Below, in pieces: positions 1-5,552 of a stretch of DNA of 16,424 bases (within the stretch, counting starts at the first letter, position 1; the number at the start of each line of letters is the position of its first letter). The stretch is from NCBI GenBank assembly GCA_965368115.1, contig CBDULQ010000061.1, forward strand, positions 1-16,424, in the 5' to 3' direction. Below the pieces are notes generated by a model. That model saw nothing but the letters and a program-made list of their open reading frames with translations, was not told the DNA's origin and did no database searches. This stretch comes from CBDULQ01 sp965368115 (GTDB taxonomy: Bacteria; Pseudomonadota; Gammaproteobacteria; SZUA-229). The translations under genes and the position numbers were made by a program.

Positions 1-272
1 CACTGAATCTGGAAGACCTGCGTTCCCGGTTGAACTGGGGGCCGGTCATCCAGCTGCGCGGTCTGGCTGACGCGGACAAACAGAAGGCCCTGCAACAGCG
101 GGCGCGCAGCCGGGGCTTCGAACTGCCGGATGCGGTGGCCGGCTTCATGCTGAATAACTATGCCCGCGACCTGAACGGCCTGTTCGACAAACTGGAACAA
201 CTGGACCAGGCTTCGCTGGCGGCCCAGCGCCGACTCACCATTCCCTTCGTCAAATCGGTCTGCGAAAGCTGA
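1..272 (+). CDS. hda: DnaA regulatory inactivator Hda, C-terminal part
   Basis: This is the 3' end of a gene cut by the left edge. The reading frame enters at base 3 and gives about 89 residues before TGA. Hda is a AAA+ protein that, with the DNA-loaded beta clamp, stimulates hydrolysis of ATP bound to DnaA and so limits re-initiation of replication. The visible part is the end of the AAA+ core and the helical lid. It opens with LEDLRSRLNWGP, continues with the RGFELPDAV helix and the RDLNGLFDKLEQLD helix, and ends in QRRLTIPFVK, which is the typical Hda C-terminus. It lacks the DnaA domain IV DNA-binding region, as expected for Hda rather than DnaA. TTG at base 30 is an internal codon, not a start. 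No clear terminator follows; the next gene begins about 100 bases later. Confidence 0.88.
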   Translation, partial: LNLEDLRSRLNWGPVIQLRGLADADKQKALQQRARSRGFELPDAVAGFMLNNYARDLNGLFDKLEQLDQASLAAQRRLTIPFVKSVCES

Positions 273-283
273 TCCGACGGTAG

Positions 284-298
284 ATTGAGAAAATCAAT
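284..298. promoter_or_regulatory. LysR-type dyad box (T-N11-A)
   Basis: ATTGAGAAAATCAAT is a 15-base interrupted palindrome, ATTGA-N5-TCAAT, that contains the T-N11-A spacing used by LysR-family regulators. It lies about 80 bases upstream of the small LysR-type gene, where an autoregulatory site is usual. The dyad is seen directly. Its use as an operator is inference, and AT-rich dyads this short also arise by chance. Confidence 0.35.
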
Positions 299-320
299 AA
301 TCCGCATTGAAAATATTAAA

Positions 321-349
321 TAGTCAGAGGAACTGTAAGGACATACAGT
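321..349 (+). promoter_or_regulatory. Candidate promoter with overlapping dyad, upstream of LysR-domain gene
   Basis: TAGTCA (321-326) and TACAGT (344-349) each match the sigma-70 -35 and -10 consensus at four of six bases, with a 17-base spacer. The -10 is one arm of a perfect 6-base inverted repeat, ACTGTA-N6-TACAGT (332-349). A protein bound there would cover the -10 box, which suits repression. Sequence match only; no other promoter in the gap between hda and this gene looks better. Confidence 0.3.
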
Positions 350-375
350 AAAAGTCCATTTACGGAGGGCTGACT

Positions 376-651
376 ATGTCTCTGAAACAGTTGAAGTACC
401 TGATTGCACTTTATGAAGAAAGCCATTTCGGGCGGGCTGCGGAGCGTTGCCATGTCACCCAGTCGACCCTGAGTCTGCAGATCAGCAAGCTGGAGAAATA
501 CCTGGGGGTGGTGCTGTTTAATCGAACCAGCCGGAACGTGTCACCGACCTCGTTCACCGAAGCCATTGTGCCCCGGGTGCGTGACCTGGTGTCTACCGTG
601 GACAGCATTCGCCAGGATGCCAAGCTGATGGATGCCAAACTGATCGGCTAA
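376..651 (+). CDS. Stand-alone LysR/OxyR-type DNA-binding domain protein
   Basis: A 91-residue protein consisting only of the LysR-family winged helix-turn-helix and its linker helix. Residues 1-57 align by eye with the OxyR DNA-binding domain: HFGRAAERCHVTQSTLS is the HTH core, LGVVLFNRTSR the wing, and there is a cysteine at position 25 as in E. coli OxyR. Residues 60-90 form the dimerising linker helix. The protein stops where the co-inducer or peroxide-sensing domain of a normal ~300-residue regulator would begin. GGAGGG sits six bases before the ATG, and a perfect terminator follows the stop within 10 bases, so it looks like a complete small gene rather than decay. No remnant of a regulatory domain is visible downstream in any frame. 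It could bind DNA as a dimer and compete with a full-length relative, or act constitutively; function is unknown. Confidence 0.75.
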   Translation: MSLKQLKYLIALYEESHFGRAAERCHVTQSTLSLQISKLEKYLGVVLFNRTSRNVSPTSFTEAIVPRVRDLVSTVDSIRQDAKLMDAKLIG

Positions 652-660
652 TCTTTGAGT

Positions 661-691
661 AACAGGCTGCGCCCGCAGCCTGTTGTCTTTT
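661..691 (+). terminator. Rho-independent terminator of the LysR-domain gene
   Basis: AACAGGCTGC and GCAGCCTGTT form a perfect 10-base-pair stem around the 4-base loop GCCC (661-684), followed by GTCTTTT. It starts 10 bases after the stop of the plus-strand gene. The U-rich tract is only on the plus-strand side, so for the convergent hemerythrin-like gene it is at best a stabilising hairpin. Confidence 0.82.
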
Positions 692-712
692 CCATGGGTT
701 GGTCCGAGTCGT

Positions 713-1135
713 CTAACTGTCGAAATGACGTTCGATCAGTGGAAACATTTCCTCCGACTCATATTTAACCCGTTCCCTCAATAATTCGAAGATCTTTGCC
801 GACTGCTCGATGAAGGCCTCATGGCTGCCGCTGTCTGTGGAGGTCTGACACCAGAGTTTGACATAGCCGGTGAAGTGCTTGCGGATCTGCCGGGCTGACT
901 CATGGAAATCCCGGGCGATCTGACTGATGTCCGGGTTGTGGTGTTTGGCCAGTTCCGAATAAATAGTGTTTTCCTCGAATACCAGGTGCATCCAGACTTT
1001 CTCGTTGAAGCTGGACACCAGGTCGCAGACAAACGGATTACGGTGCAGGTTCGGCTGTTCGACAAGAACCGACAGCACGTCGATCAGATCGGAAATTTCC
1101 TGGTTCTGGCGTTTCAGTTCGTCCAGTGTGTACAT
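713..1135 (-). CDS. Hemerythrin-like (HHE) domain protein
   Basis: A 140-residue, all-helical, soluble cytoplasmic protein. Likely metal ligands of a hemerythrin-like four-helix bundle are H50 and E54 (HLVFEE), H78 (DFHES), H87 (RKHF), the E126/E128/E129 cluster and H137 (IERHF). Relatives bind a di-iron centre and serve in oxygen, NO or iron sensing or storage. The helix-1 position that normally carries the first histidine (pattern L-K-x-x-H) reads LKRQNQE, with asparagine 11 in its place, so the metal site may be altered or incomplete. There is no fused signalling domain. It is transcribed toward the terminator at 661-684 and has its own likely -10 box at 1172-1177. The family assignment is fairly safe; the physiological role is not known from sequence. 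Confidence 0.72.
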   Translation of the reverse strand: MYTLDELKRQNQEISDLIDVLSVLVEQPNLHRNPFVCDLVSSFNEKVWMHLVFEENTIYSELAKHHNPDISQIARDFHESARQIRKHFTGYVKLWCQTSTDSGSHEAFIEQSAKIFELLRERVKYESEEMFPLIERHFDS

Positions 1136-1171
1136 GGTTTATCGATGCTCTCGGTAATGGCTGCCTGCTGC

Positions 1172-1177
1172 ATTATA
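1172..1177 (-). promoter_or_regulatory. Perfect TATAAT -10 box upstream of the hemerythrin-like gene
   Basis: On the minus strand this reads TATAAT, about 36 bases before the ATG. No good -35 hexamer lies 16-18 bases further upstream. That stretch is instead occupied by the GC-rich palindrome GCCGCCGGCGGC (1180-1191), which could be an activator or repressor site. The box would let this gene be transcribed separately from the upstream arsC-wrbA-DUF2069 genes. Confidence 0.5.
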
Positions 1178-1215
1178 TGCCGCCGGCGGCTCGCTAAACA
1201 GGGGTGTGCTGGCGC

Positions 1216-1590
1216 TCAGGGCTGGTGCTGTTCCGCCTGCAGGCGGTCGGCTCGACCTCGATAACGGGCATAGAACATGGCGCCGATAAAGAAAATCAGG
1301 CTCAGCAACACGATCACCAGTCCGGCCATTTGCTGATCATCACCGGCCGCGAACCAGACGCCGGCGACGAAATAGACCAGCGCCAGGTAGCTGGCCCAGG
1401 CATGGGTGTATGCCTGGCCGTGCAGCAGGCCGCGCAGGGGGAGCATCAGCGGGCCGATACTGAGGGCGATTTTGATGGATATTTCATGCGCCGGCAGCGG
1501 TTCGAGTACCAGCATCCACAGGGCAAGAAAGATGAGCAGGCCAAAATAGCCGAACAGGGTGATCCAGCGGAACAGTATCAGGGGTTGCAT
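1216..1590 (-). CDS. DUF2069 inner-membrane protein
   Basis: A 124-residue hydrophobic protein with four predicted membrane segments, at roughly residues 9-28, 40-56, 65-82 and 88-107. These are followed by a short, charged, probably cytoplasmic tail (ARYRGRADRLQAEQ). The conserved DUF2069 features are visible: a PLRGLLHGQAYTHAW loop, then a YLALVYFVAGVW helix. The family is widespread in gammaproteobacteria and has no established function. Its start lies three bases after the stop of wrbA, so the two are translationally coupled. The arsC-wrbA-DUF2069 order is a recurrent arrangement in this class, which supports the assignment. Confidence 0.82.
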   Translation of the reverse strand: MQPLILFRWITLFGYFGLLIFLALWMLVLEPLPAHEISIKIALSIGPLMLPLRGLLHGQAYTHAWASYLALVYFVAGVWFAAGDDQQMAGLVIVLLSLIFFIGAMFYARYRGRADRLQAEQHQP

Positions 1591-1593
1591 AGT

Positions 1594-2187
1594 TTAACTC
1601 TGTAATTGGTTGGCGGTTTCGGCGACGCGTCGGCCCAGGGCTCGACACAGCTGTTTTTCATGGTCGCTCAGGGTTTGCTGTTCCACATCGCTGGTGAGTC
1701 GACTGGCACCGTAGGGGGTGCCACCGGTACGCGTCTGCAGTAATGCCTGTTCGCTGTAGGGCAGGCCGGTGATCAGCATACCGTGATGCAGCAACGGCAG
1801 CATCATGGTGAGCAGGGTCGATTCGTGGCCGCCGTGCATGCTGGCGGTGGCGGTGAACACCGCGGCCGGTTTACCGATCATGGCGCCGCTCATCCACAGG
1901 CTGCCGGTGCCGTCGAGAAAATATTTGAGGGCCGCGGCCATATTGCCGAAATGGGTCGGGCTGCCGAGTATCAGCCCTGAGCACTGCTGCATATCCTCCA
2001 GGCTGGCATAGGGCGCGCCCGTGTCCGGCACGGCCGGAGCCACCGCGTCGCACTCTGCGGATACGGTGGGTACGCTACGCAGCCGTGCCTGCATACCGCT
2101 GACTTCTTCCACGCCATGGGCGATCTGGCGTGCCATTTCGGCAGTGGCGCCACCCTGGCTGTAATAAAGAATCAGGATGTCGCCCAT
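1594..2187 (-). CDS. wrbA: NAD(P)H:quinone oxidoreductase / flavodoxin-like WrbA
   Basis: A 197-residue flavodoxin-fold protein of normal WrbA length. The N-terminal strand and FMN phosphate loop read ILYYSQGGATAEMA. GSPTHFGNMAAALKYFLDGT is the family signature around the flavin ring, and GGTPYGAS near residue 155 is the second FMN-contacting loop. WrbA enzymes are tetrameric and carry out two-electron reduction of quinones, which avoids semiquinone radicals; they are cytoplasmic. The ATG directly abuts the stop codon of arsC (TAGATG), showing tight operon structure. The phosphate loop SQGGAT differs from the S-M-Y-G-H-I type of the E. coli enzyme and resembles the pseudomonad group. Confidence in family is high; the in vivo substrate is not determined. 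Confidence 0.9.
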   Translation of the reverse strand: MGDILILYYSQGGATAEMARQIAHGVEEVSGMQARLRSVPTVSAECDAVAPAVPDTGAPYASLEDMQQCSGLILGSPTHFGNMAAALKYFLDGTGSLWMSGAMIGKPAAVFTATASMHGGHESTLLTMMLPLLHHGMLITGLPYSEQALLQTRTGGTPYGASRLTSDVEQQTLSDHEKQLCRALGRRVAETANQLQS

Positions 2188-2541
2188 CTACAGAATCTCC
2201 AGCACTTTTTCCGGCGGCCGGCCGATGGCCGCCTTGCCGTTGCTGATCACGATGGGGCGTTCGATCAGTTTCGGATGGCTGACCATGGCATCGATCAACT
2301 GATCGTCGCTGAGTTTTTCGTCATCCAGACCATTGTCCTTGTATTCTGCTTCGTGGGTGCGCATCAGCTGTCGTGGACTGAGACCGAGCATGCTGAGTAT
2401 ATCTTTCAGTTCCTGTTTGCTGGGCGGTGTTTTCAGGTATTCGACGATCTCCGGTTGTTGATCACTGTTCTGTAACAATTCCAGGGTTAGCCTGGATTTG
2501 GAACAACGCGGGTTGTGAAAGATTTTTATGCGGTCGGTCAT
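2188..2541 (-). CDS. arsC: ArsC-family (glutaredoxin-linked) arsenate reductase
   Basis: A 117-residue protein of the ArsC/Spx superfamily. The N-terminus IKIFHNPRCSKSR holds the single catalytic cysteine, C13. Three arginines correspond to the arsenate-binding triad of the E. coli plasmid enzyme: R61 (LMRTHE), R95 (IERPIV) and R108 (AIGRPPE). Enzymes of this type reduce arsenate to arsenite using glutathione and glutaredoxin. No arsenite pump or ArsR repressor is nearby. The companion genes are wrbA and DUF2069, an arrangement common in gammaproteobacteria without any ars operon, so a role outside classical arsenic resistance is possible. It is the first gene of the three-gene minus-strand operon. 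The ribosome binding site is weak (GGAT). Confidence 0.88.
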   Translation of the reverse strand: MTDRIKIFHNPRCSKSRLTLELLQNSDQQPEIVEYLKTPPSKQELKDILSMLGLSPRQLMRTHEAEYKDNGLDDEKLSDDQLIDAMVSHPKLIERPIVISNGKAAIGRPPEKVLEIL

Positions 2542-2580
2542 GTGGTGAAATCCATGAAAAATGTCAGTAACGCGTCCAAT

Positions 2581-2608
2581 TTGAAGCGCGTCTCGAAAAG
2601 CCTATAGT
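2581..2608 (+). promoter_or_regulatory. Candidate sigma-70 promoter for the LysM lipoprotein gene
   Basis: TTGAAG (2581-2586) and TATAGT (2603-2608) are separated by 16 bases, giving a predicted start near 2615 and a leader of about 135 bases. A second weaker pair, TTGAAA (2675-2680) with TACTCT (2698-2703) at 17 bases, would give a shorter leader. By sequence the first is the better match. Confidence 0.4.
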
Positions 2609-2621
2609 TTACGGGAAAAAG

Positions 2622-2635
2622 ATGATATATATCAC
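2622..2635. promoter_or_regulatory. Crp/Fnr-type palindrome in the arsC/LysM divergent region
   Basis: ATGATATATATCAC contains the perfect 12-base palindrome TGATATATATCA. The TGAT-N4-ATCA core equals that of the FNR/Anr consensus TTGAT-N4-ATCAA; only the outermost base on each side differs. A CRP reading is also possible because the right arm is TCACA. It lies just downstream of the -10 of the proposed LysM promoter, which would mean repression there, and about 90 bases upstream of arsC. The palindrome is seen directly; the binding protein is inference. Confidence 0.4.
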
Positions 2636-2750
2636 ACCCTGCAGGCTGCAACATTTTAGAATCAGGGGCCTTGCTTGAAACATAGCGCCGCTGTTGCTAC
2701 TCTTTCTGTCAATAACAATCAGGACAAACCCGTTTCCGGAGAACCCTTCT

Positions 2751-3416
2751 ATGAAAATGAATCATTTTGCCAAGCTGCTGTTCATCATGATGCTGGTACT
2801 CGGTCTGGCTGCCGGTTGTGCATCCACACCGGACGATACTTCAGCAGCTGACCAGGCAACTGCCGAACAGGCGATTGCCGATGCCAAAGCCGCCAATGCC
2901 AAAGCCAAGGCAATGGGCGCTGAGTGGCGCGACACCGGTAAGATCATCGACGAAGCCGAAGCCGCACTGGCTGCTGGCGATTATCAGAAAGCCATCGACC
3001 TGGCCAACAAAGCCGAGCGTCAGGCTGAGAATGCCATGGCTCAGGCCAAATCTGAACAGGATCGTCTGAATGCGAACGGTACTTTGAGCGCATCGGAAGA
3101 TGCAAGTAGCTCAACCCAGAGTGCAACCATGATGGAAGGTGCTGTGGATTCTTATGAAGTTATCAGCGGCGACAACCTGTGGAATATCTCTGGTAAAGGT
3201 GAAGTTTATGCCAATCCGTACCAATGGCCGCTGATCTACAAAGCCAATCGCGACAAGATCTCTGATGCTGACCTGATTTACCCCGGTCAGGTATTCGATA
3301 TCGATCGCACTGCATCATCTTCCGATATCGATGCAGCTGTCGAACATGCCAAGACACGTGGTGCATGGTCAGTCGGTGTCGTCGAGGAATCAGACAAGGC
3401 CTATCTGGCTCAATAA
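2751..3416 (+). CDS. LysM-domain lipoprotein
   Basis: A 221-residue envelope protein. Residues 1-22 are a lipoprotein signal ending in the lipobox LAAGC with lipidated Cys23. The next residue is alanine, not aspartate, which favours the outer membrane. Residues 35-105 are alanine-rich, charged helix of DUF4398 type (AGDYQKAIDLANKAERQAEN), likely coiled or TPR-like. Residues 133-184 are a LysM peptidoglycan-binding domain (SYEVISGDNLWNISG ... IYPGQVFDI). A 37-residue tail follows. It probably anchors the outer membrane to peptidoglycan or scaffolds wall enzymes; the partner is unknown. The ATG at 2751 is preferred over the in-frame upstream codon at 2694 because GGAG lies nine bases before it and the signal peptide then starts properly with KMNHFAK. 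A strong terminator follows, so the gene is monocistronic. Confidence 0.85.
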   Translation: MKMNHFAKLLFIMMLVLGLAAGCASTPDDTSAADQATAEQAIADAKAANAKAKAMGAEWRDTGKIIDEAEAALAAGDYQKAIDLANKAERQAENAMAQAKSEQDRLNANGTLSASEDASSSTQSATMMEGAVDSYEVISGDNLWNISGKGEVYANPYQWPLIYKANRDKISDADLIYPGQVFDIDRTASSSDIDAAVEHAKTRGAWSVGVVEESDKAYLAQ

Positions 3417-3436
3417 GTCGCTTTCCGGAACTGCTG

Positions 3437-3468
3437 AAAAAGGCTCGCCATCGGCGAGCCTTTTTTTT
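3437..3468 (+). terminator. Strong rho-independent terminator after the LysM gene
   Basis: AGGCTCGCC and GGCGAGCCT pair perfectly around the 3-base loop ATC. An A-tract lies upstream and eight T residues follow. It is 20 bases after the stop codon. The A-tract on the left makes it potentially bidirectional, but no convergent gene is present. Confidence 0.92.
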
Positions 3469-3543
3469 GCCTGTTCGGATGTCAGTCTCCCGGTTTTGCA
3501 AAATGCAATCCGTCAGGATTGCGCCCTGCCTGCGGAACGCACC

Positions 3544-3597
3544 TTCCCGGTCCTGGATAGAATCATGCCATGATCGGGAAAAATTTTTGTTTTGTTT
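3544..3597 (+). terminator. Terminator-like hairpin with no gene in front of it
   Basis: TTCCCGGTC (3544-3552) pairs with GATCGGGAA (3572-3580), nine pairs with one G-U, and a 19-base loop. Three bases after the stem comes a T-rich tract, TTTTTGTTTTGTTT (3584-3597). The nearest plus-strand gene ended 130 bases earlier at a strong terminator, so this may end a short untranslated RNA or be a back-up terminator. I cannot point to a convincing promoter for such an RNA. Confidence 0.35.
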
Positions 3598-3685
3598 CCA
3601 ATTTCAATGGGTTATGTTTGGCGGCGTATAACGATAATGGGTCGAAGCAGTGTTCAGAAAAGCCCTTATTCAGCTTGCACAGGAA

Positions 3686-3701
3686 TGGCACAATAGCTGC
3701 T
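3686..3701 (+). promoter_or_regulatory. Sigma-54 (RpoN) promoter for the thioredoxin/TolC operon
   Basis: TGGCACAATAGCTGCT matches the sigma-54 consensus TGGCAC-R-N4-TTGCW at every defined base except one (C for the first T of the -12 element). The invariant GG (3687-3688) and GC (3699-3700) are exactly 10 bases apart. The predicted start is near 3712, 36 bases before the first ATG. Such promoters need an AAA+ enhancer-binding activator. No activator gene lies in the window, and I see no clear enhancer repeat upstream. No comparable sigma-70 promoter is visible near the gene. Confidence 0.55.
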
Positions 3702-3747
3702 CGACATTGTCTACATTGATACTTTTCTAGATTTCGGAGCAGGTGGT

Positions 3748-4269
3748 ATGAACACATTGAAGTCCGTGTTGCTGATTCTGACCTTCTGGTTCAGCGCCCA
3801 GGCGACAGCAGCCGAGCCGGCGTTTTTCGATCAGACACTGGGTGATTTTTCCGAGGAGATGGAGGTCGCCCGGGAACAGAACAAACAGGGTATCCTGCTG
3901 TTTTTTGAAATGGACGAGTGCCCGTTCTGTCATCGCATGAAAACCACCATCCTCAATCGACCCGATGTGGTGGAGTATTTCAAGAAACACTTTCTTATTT
4001 TCCAGGTGGATATCGAAGGTGATGTGGAAATTACCGACTTCGACGGTAATGTCACCACCATGAAGGATTTTGCCTTCAAACAGCATCGGGTTCGTGCGAC
4101 ACCGGTGATCGCTTTCTTTGACCTGGAGGGTAAACGGGTCGTCCGCTATACCGGCGCCACGTCCGATGCAAGGGAATTCATGCTGCTCGGCCAGTTTGTG
4201 GTAAGCGGTGAATACAAGAACACCAGCTTTACCCGTTATAAACGTGAACATCGTAACGACGCCGGATGA
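3748..4269 (+). CDS. Periplasmic thioredoxin-fold protein with CPFC active site
   Basis: A 173-residue exported thioredoxin-like protein. Residues 1-22 are a cleavable signal peptide (hydrophobic segment, then QATAAEP). FFEMDECPFCHRMKTTIL carries the redox pair C58-P-F-C61, and ATPVIAFFD at 118-126 supplies the cis-proline P119. Between them, residues 88-108 contain a short acidic insertion. The pattern resembles the SoxW/DUF255-related thioredoxin-like group rather than DsbA, because there is no helical insertion domain. It probably reduces or isomerises disulfides of a periplasmic client. Its stop overlaps the next start by four bases (ATGA), so it is coupled to the TolC-like gene and its client may be a neighbour or the substrate of that exporter. 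GGAGCAGGT before the ATG provides the ribosome site. Confidence 0.78.
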   Translation: MNTLKSVLLILTFWFSAQATAAEPAFFDQTLGDFSEEMEVAREQNKQGILLFFEMDECPFCHRMKTTILNRPDVVEYFKKHFLIFQVDIEGDVEITDFDGNVTTMKDFAFKQHRVRATPVIAFFDLEGKRVVRYTGATSDAREFMLLGQFVVSGEYKNTSFTRYKREHRNDAG

Positions 4270-5552
4270 TCGCAATACGTTGTCTAGTTGTCGGCTGGTT
4301 GAGTTGTGTCTGGATTCAGCAGGCCATGGCCGAAGAGGCGCTGCCTGACCCCCTGACCTTCGATTATGCCCTGCAGCAGGCCCAGGATCTCAATCATCAC
4401 ATCCTGATTTCGGCACAGGCCAATGTGGTGCGTGCTGAGTCGGAGCTGTCATCAGCACTGGCACCGACCAGTCTCAATGCCAGCCTGATTCTGCGCGCGG
4501 CTTATATCGAGCCATCGGAATTTTCGCTTGATCAGGACAACGATGACCACCTGGCTCGTTTGAGCGTCAGCAAGCAGCTGTACGATTTCGGGCAGACCGA
4601 TCTCAAGGTCGAATCGGCTAACGCCACCCTCGAATCCAGCCGCAGTTATATGGATTATCTGATCGGTCTGCGTCAGCTGGATATTGCGCGACGTTACTTC
4701 GAGGTCATTCTGGCGGATTTGCGTTACGCCTGGGATAACGAAGCTATGGCGATTGCCTATGTGAATTTTGACAAGGCACAGGACCGCCATGCACTGAATC
4801 AGATTTCTGATGTCGCCCTGCTCGAGGCGGAAAACGATTATCAGGCGGTACGTTTGCAGCGTAACATGAGTGAAAACACCCAGCGTTCCAGTCGTGCCCT
4901 GCTGGCCGAAGTGATGAACAAGCCCGGTGCGCTGCCATCGCAGCTGCAGCGCCCACAGCTGACTTACCATCAGCAGGAAGTGCCCGAGTTCGAGCAGTTG
5001 CTCAAACAGGCGATGCAGGATAATCCACAGCTGAAACATCTTACGGTACTGGCTGAAGCGGCACAAAAGCGCATGCAGGCTGCACGTCATCAGCAGCGGC
5101 CGACCCTGAACGCGGAACTTGAAATGTCTGAATACAGCCGGGACTCAGGTTCCAATGATGACTTGCGGGCATCTCTCAACCTGACCATCCCGTTGCTGGA
5201 AAACGATGCCATGAAGTCGCAGGTTGCTCTTTATCGCAGCCAGTGGCTGAGTAATCGTGCCGCCCTGCTGGAAACACAAAGCCGGGTGCGGCAAAGAGTA
5301 CTGGAACTCTGGCAGGCCATTCGCCTGGCAAAAACACGTCGTGAACAGGTTACGGTGATGCAGGATTATCGAGAGCTGTCACTGGACCGCAGTCGCGCGC
5401 TGTATGAAATGGAGGCCACCACCGACCTGGGTGATGCCATGGTCGCCATTTCAGAAGTTCGTTATCGACAGGCCGAAGCCGATTTTCAGCTGGCGCTGGC
5501 CTGGATGGAATTGAAACTGTTACTGGGTCAGAACGTTTATGAAAAATTCTGA
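4266..5552 (+). CDS. TolC-family outer-membrane efflux protein
   Basis: A 428-residue outer-membrane factor. A signal peptide covers residues 1-22 (IQQAMAEE). The mature protein shows the two-fold repeat of the OEP family: LTFDYALQQAQDLNHHILIS begins the first half, and a second helical repeat starts near VPEFEQLLKQAMQDNPQLKH (about residue 239). Long amphipathic helices rich in Q, E, R and A form the periplasmic tunnel, with beta segments such as SLILRAAYIEP and NAELEMSEYS. Length is in the usual 420-480 range. It would form a trimeric channel for a tripartite exporter. It overlaps the thioredoxin gene by 4 bases and the HlyD-like gene by 14 bases. No inner-membrane transporter is encoded next to it, so the energy-coupled partner is unknown. 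Confidence 0.86.
   Translation: MIAIRCLVVGWLSCVWIQQAMAEEALPDPLTFDYALQQAQDLNHHILISAQANVVRAESELSSALAPTSLNASLILRAAYIEPSEFSLDQDNDDHLARLSVSKQLYDFGQTDLKVESANATLESSRSYMDYLIGLRQLDIARRYFEVILADLRYAWDNEAMAIAYVNFDKAQDRHALNQISDVALLEAENDYQAVRLQRNMSENTQRSSRALLAEVMNKPGALPSQLQRPQLTYHQQEVPEFEQLLKQAMQDNPQLKHLTVLAEAAQKRMQAARHQQRPTLNAELEMSEYSRDSGSNDDLRASLNLTIPLLENDAMKSQVALYRSQWLSNRAALLETQSRVRQRVLELWQAIRLAKTRREQVTVMQDYRELSLDRSRALYEMEATTDLGDAMVAISEVRYRQAEADFQLALAWMELKLLLGQNVYEKF

Larger units (their letters stand above)
3417..3747. other. 331-base gene-free region between LysM gene and the thioredoxin-led operon
   Basis: No convincing coding frame exists here. In order it contains the LysM gene terminator (3437-3468), the 10-base palindrome TTTTGCAAAA (3494-3503), a perfect 7-bp hairpin GCAATCC-GTCA-GGATTGC (3505-3522), a larger terminator-like hairpin (3544-3597), an AT-rich stretch and a sigma-54 promoter candidate (3686-3701). 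Possible contents beyond that are a small RNA or activator sites for the downstream operon. Confidence 0.6.

Noticed and set aside
376..651. LysR-domain gene as a pseudogene fragment
   Set aside because: No regulatory-domain remnant follows in any frame, and a perfect terminator starts 10 bases after the stop. The intact ribosome site also speaks against decay.
902..1605. Overlapping plus-strand frames opposite the hemerythrin and DUF2069 genes
   Set aside because: The minus-strand frames show family motifs, membrane segments and operon spacing; these frames show none.
2188..2541. Arsenic-resistance island
   Set aside because: There is no arsB, acr3 or arsR. The arsC-wrbA-DUF2069 arrangement is a common chromosomal cluster.
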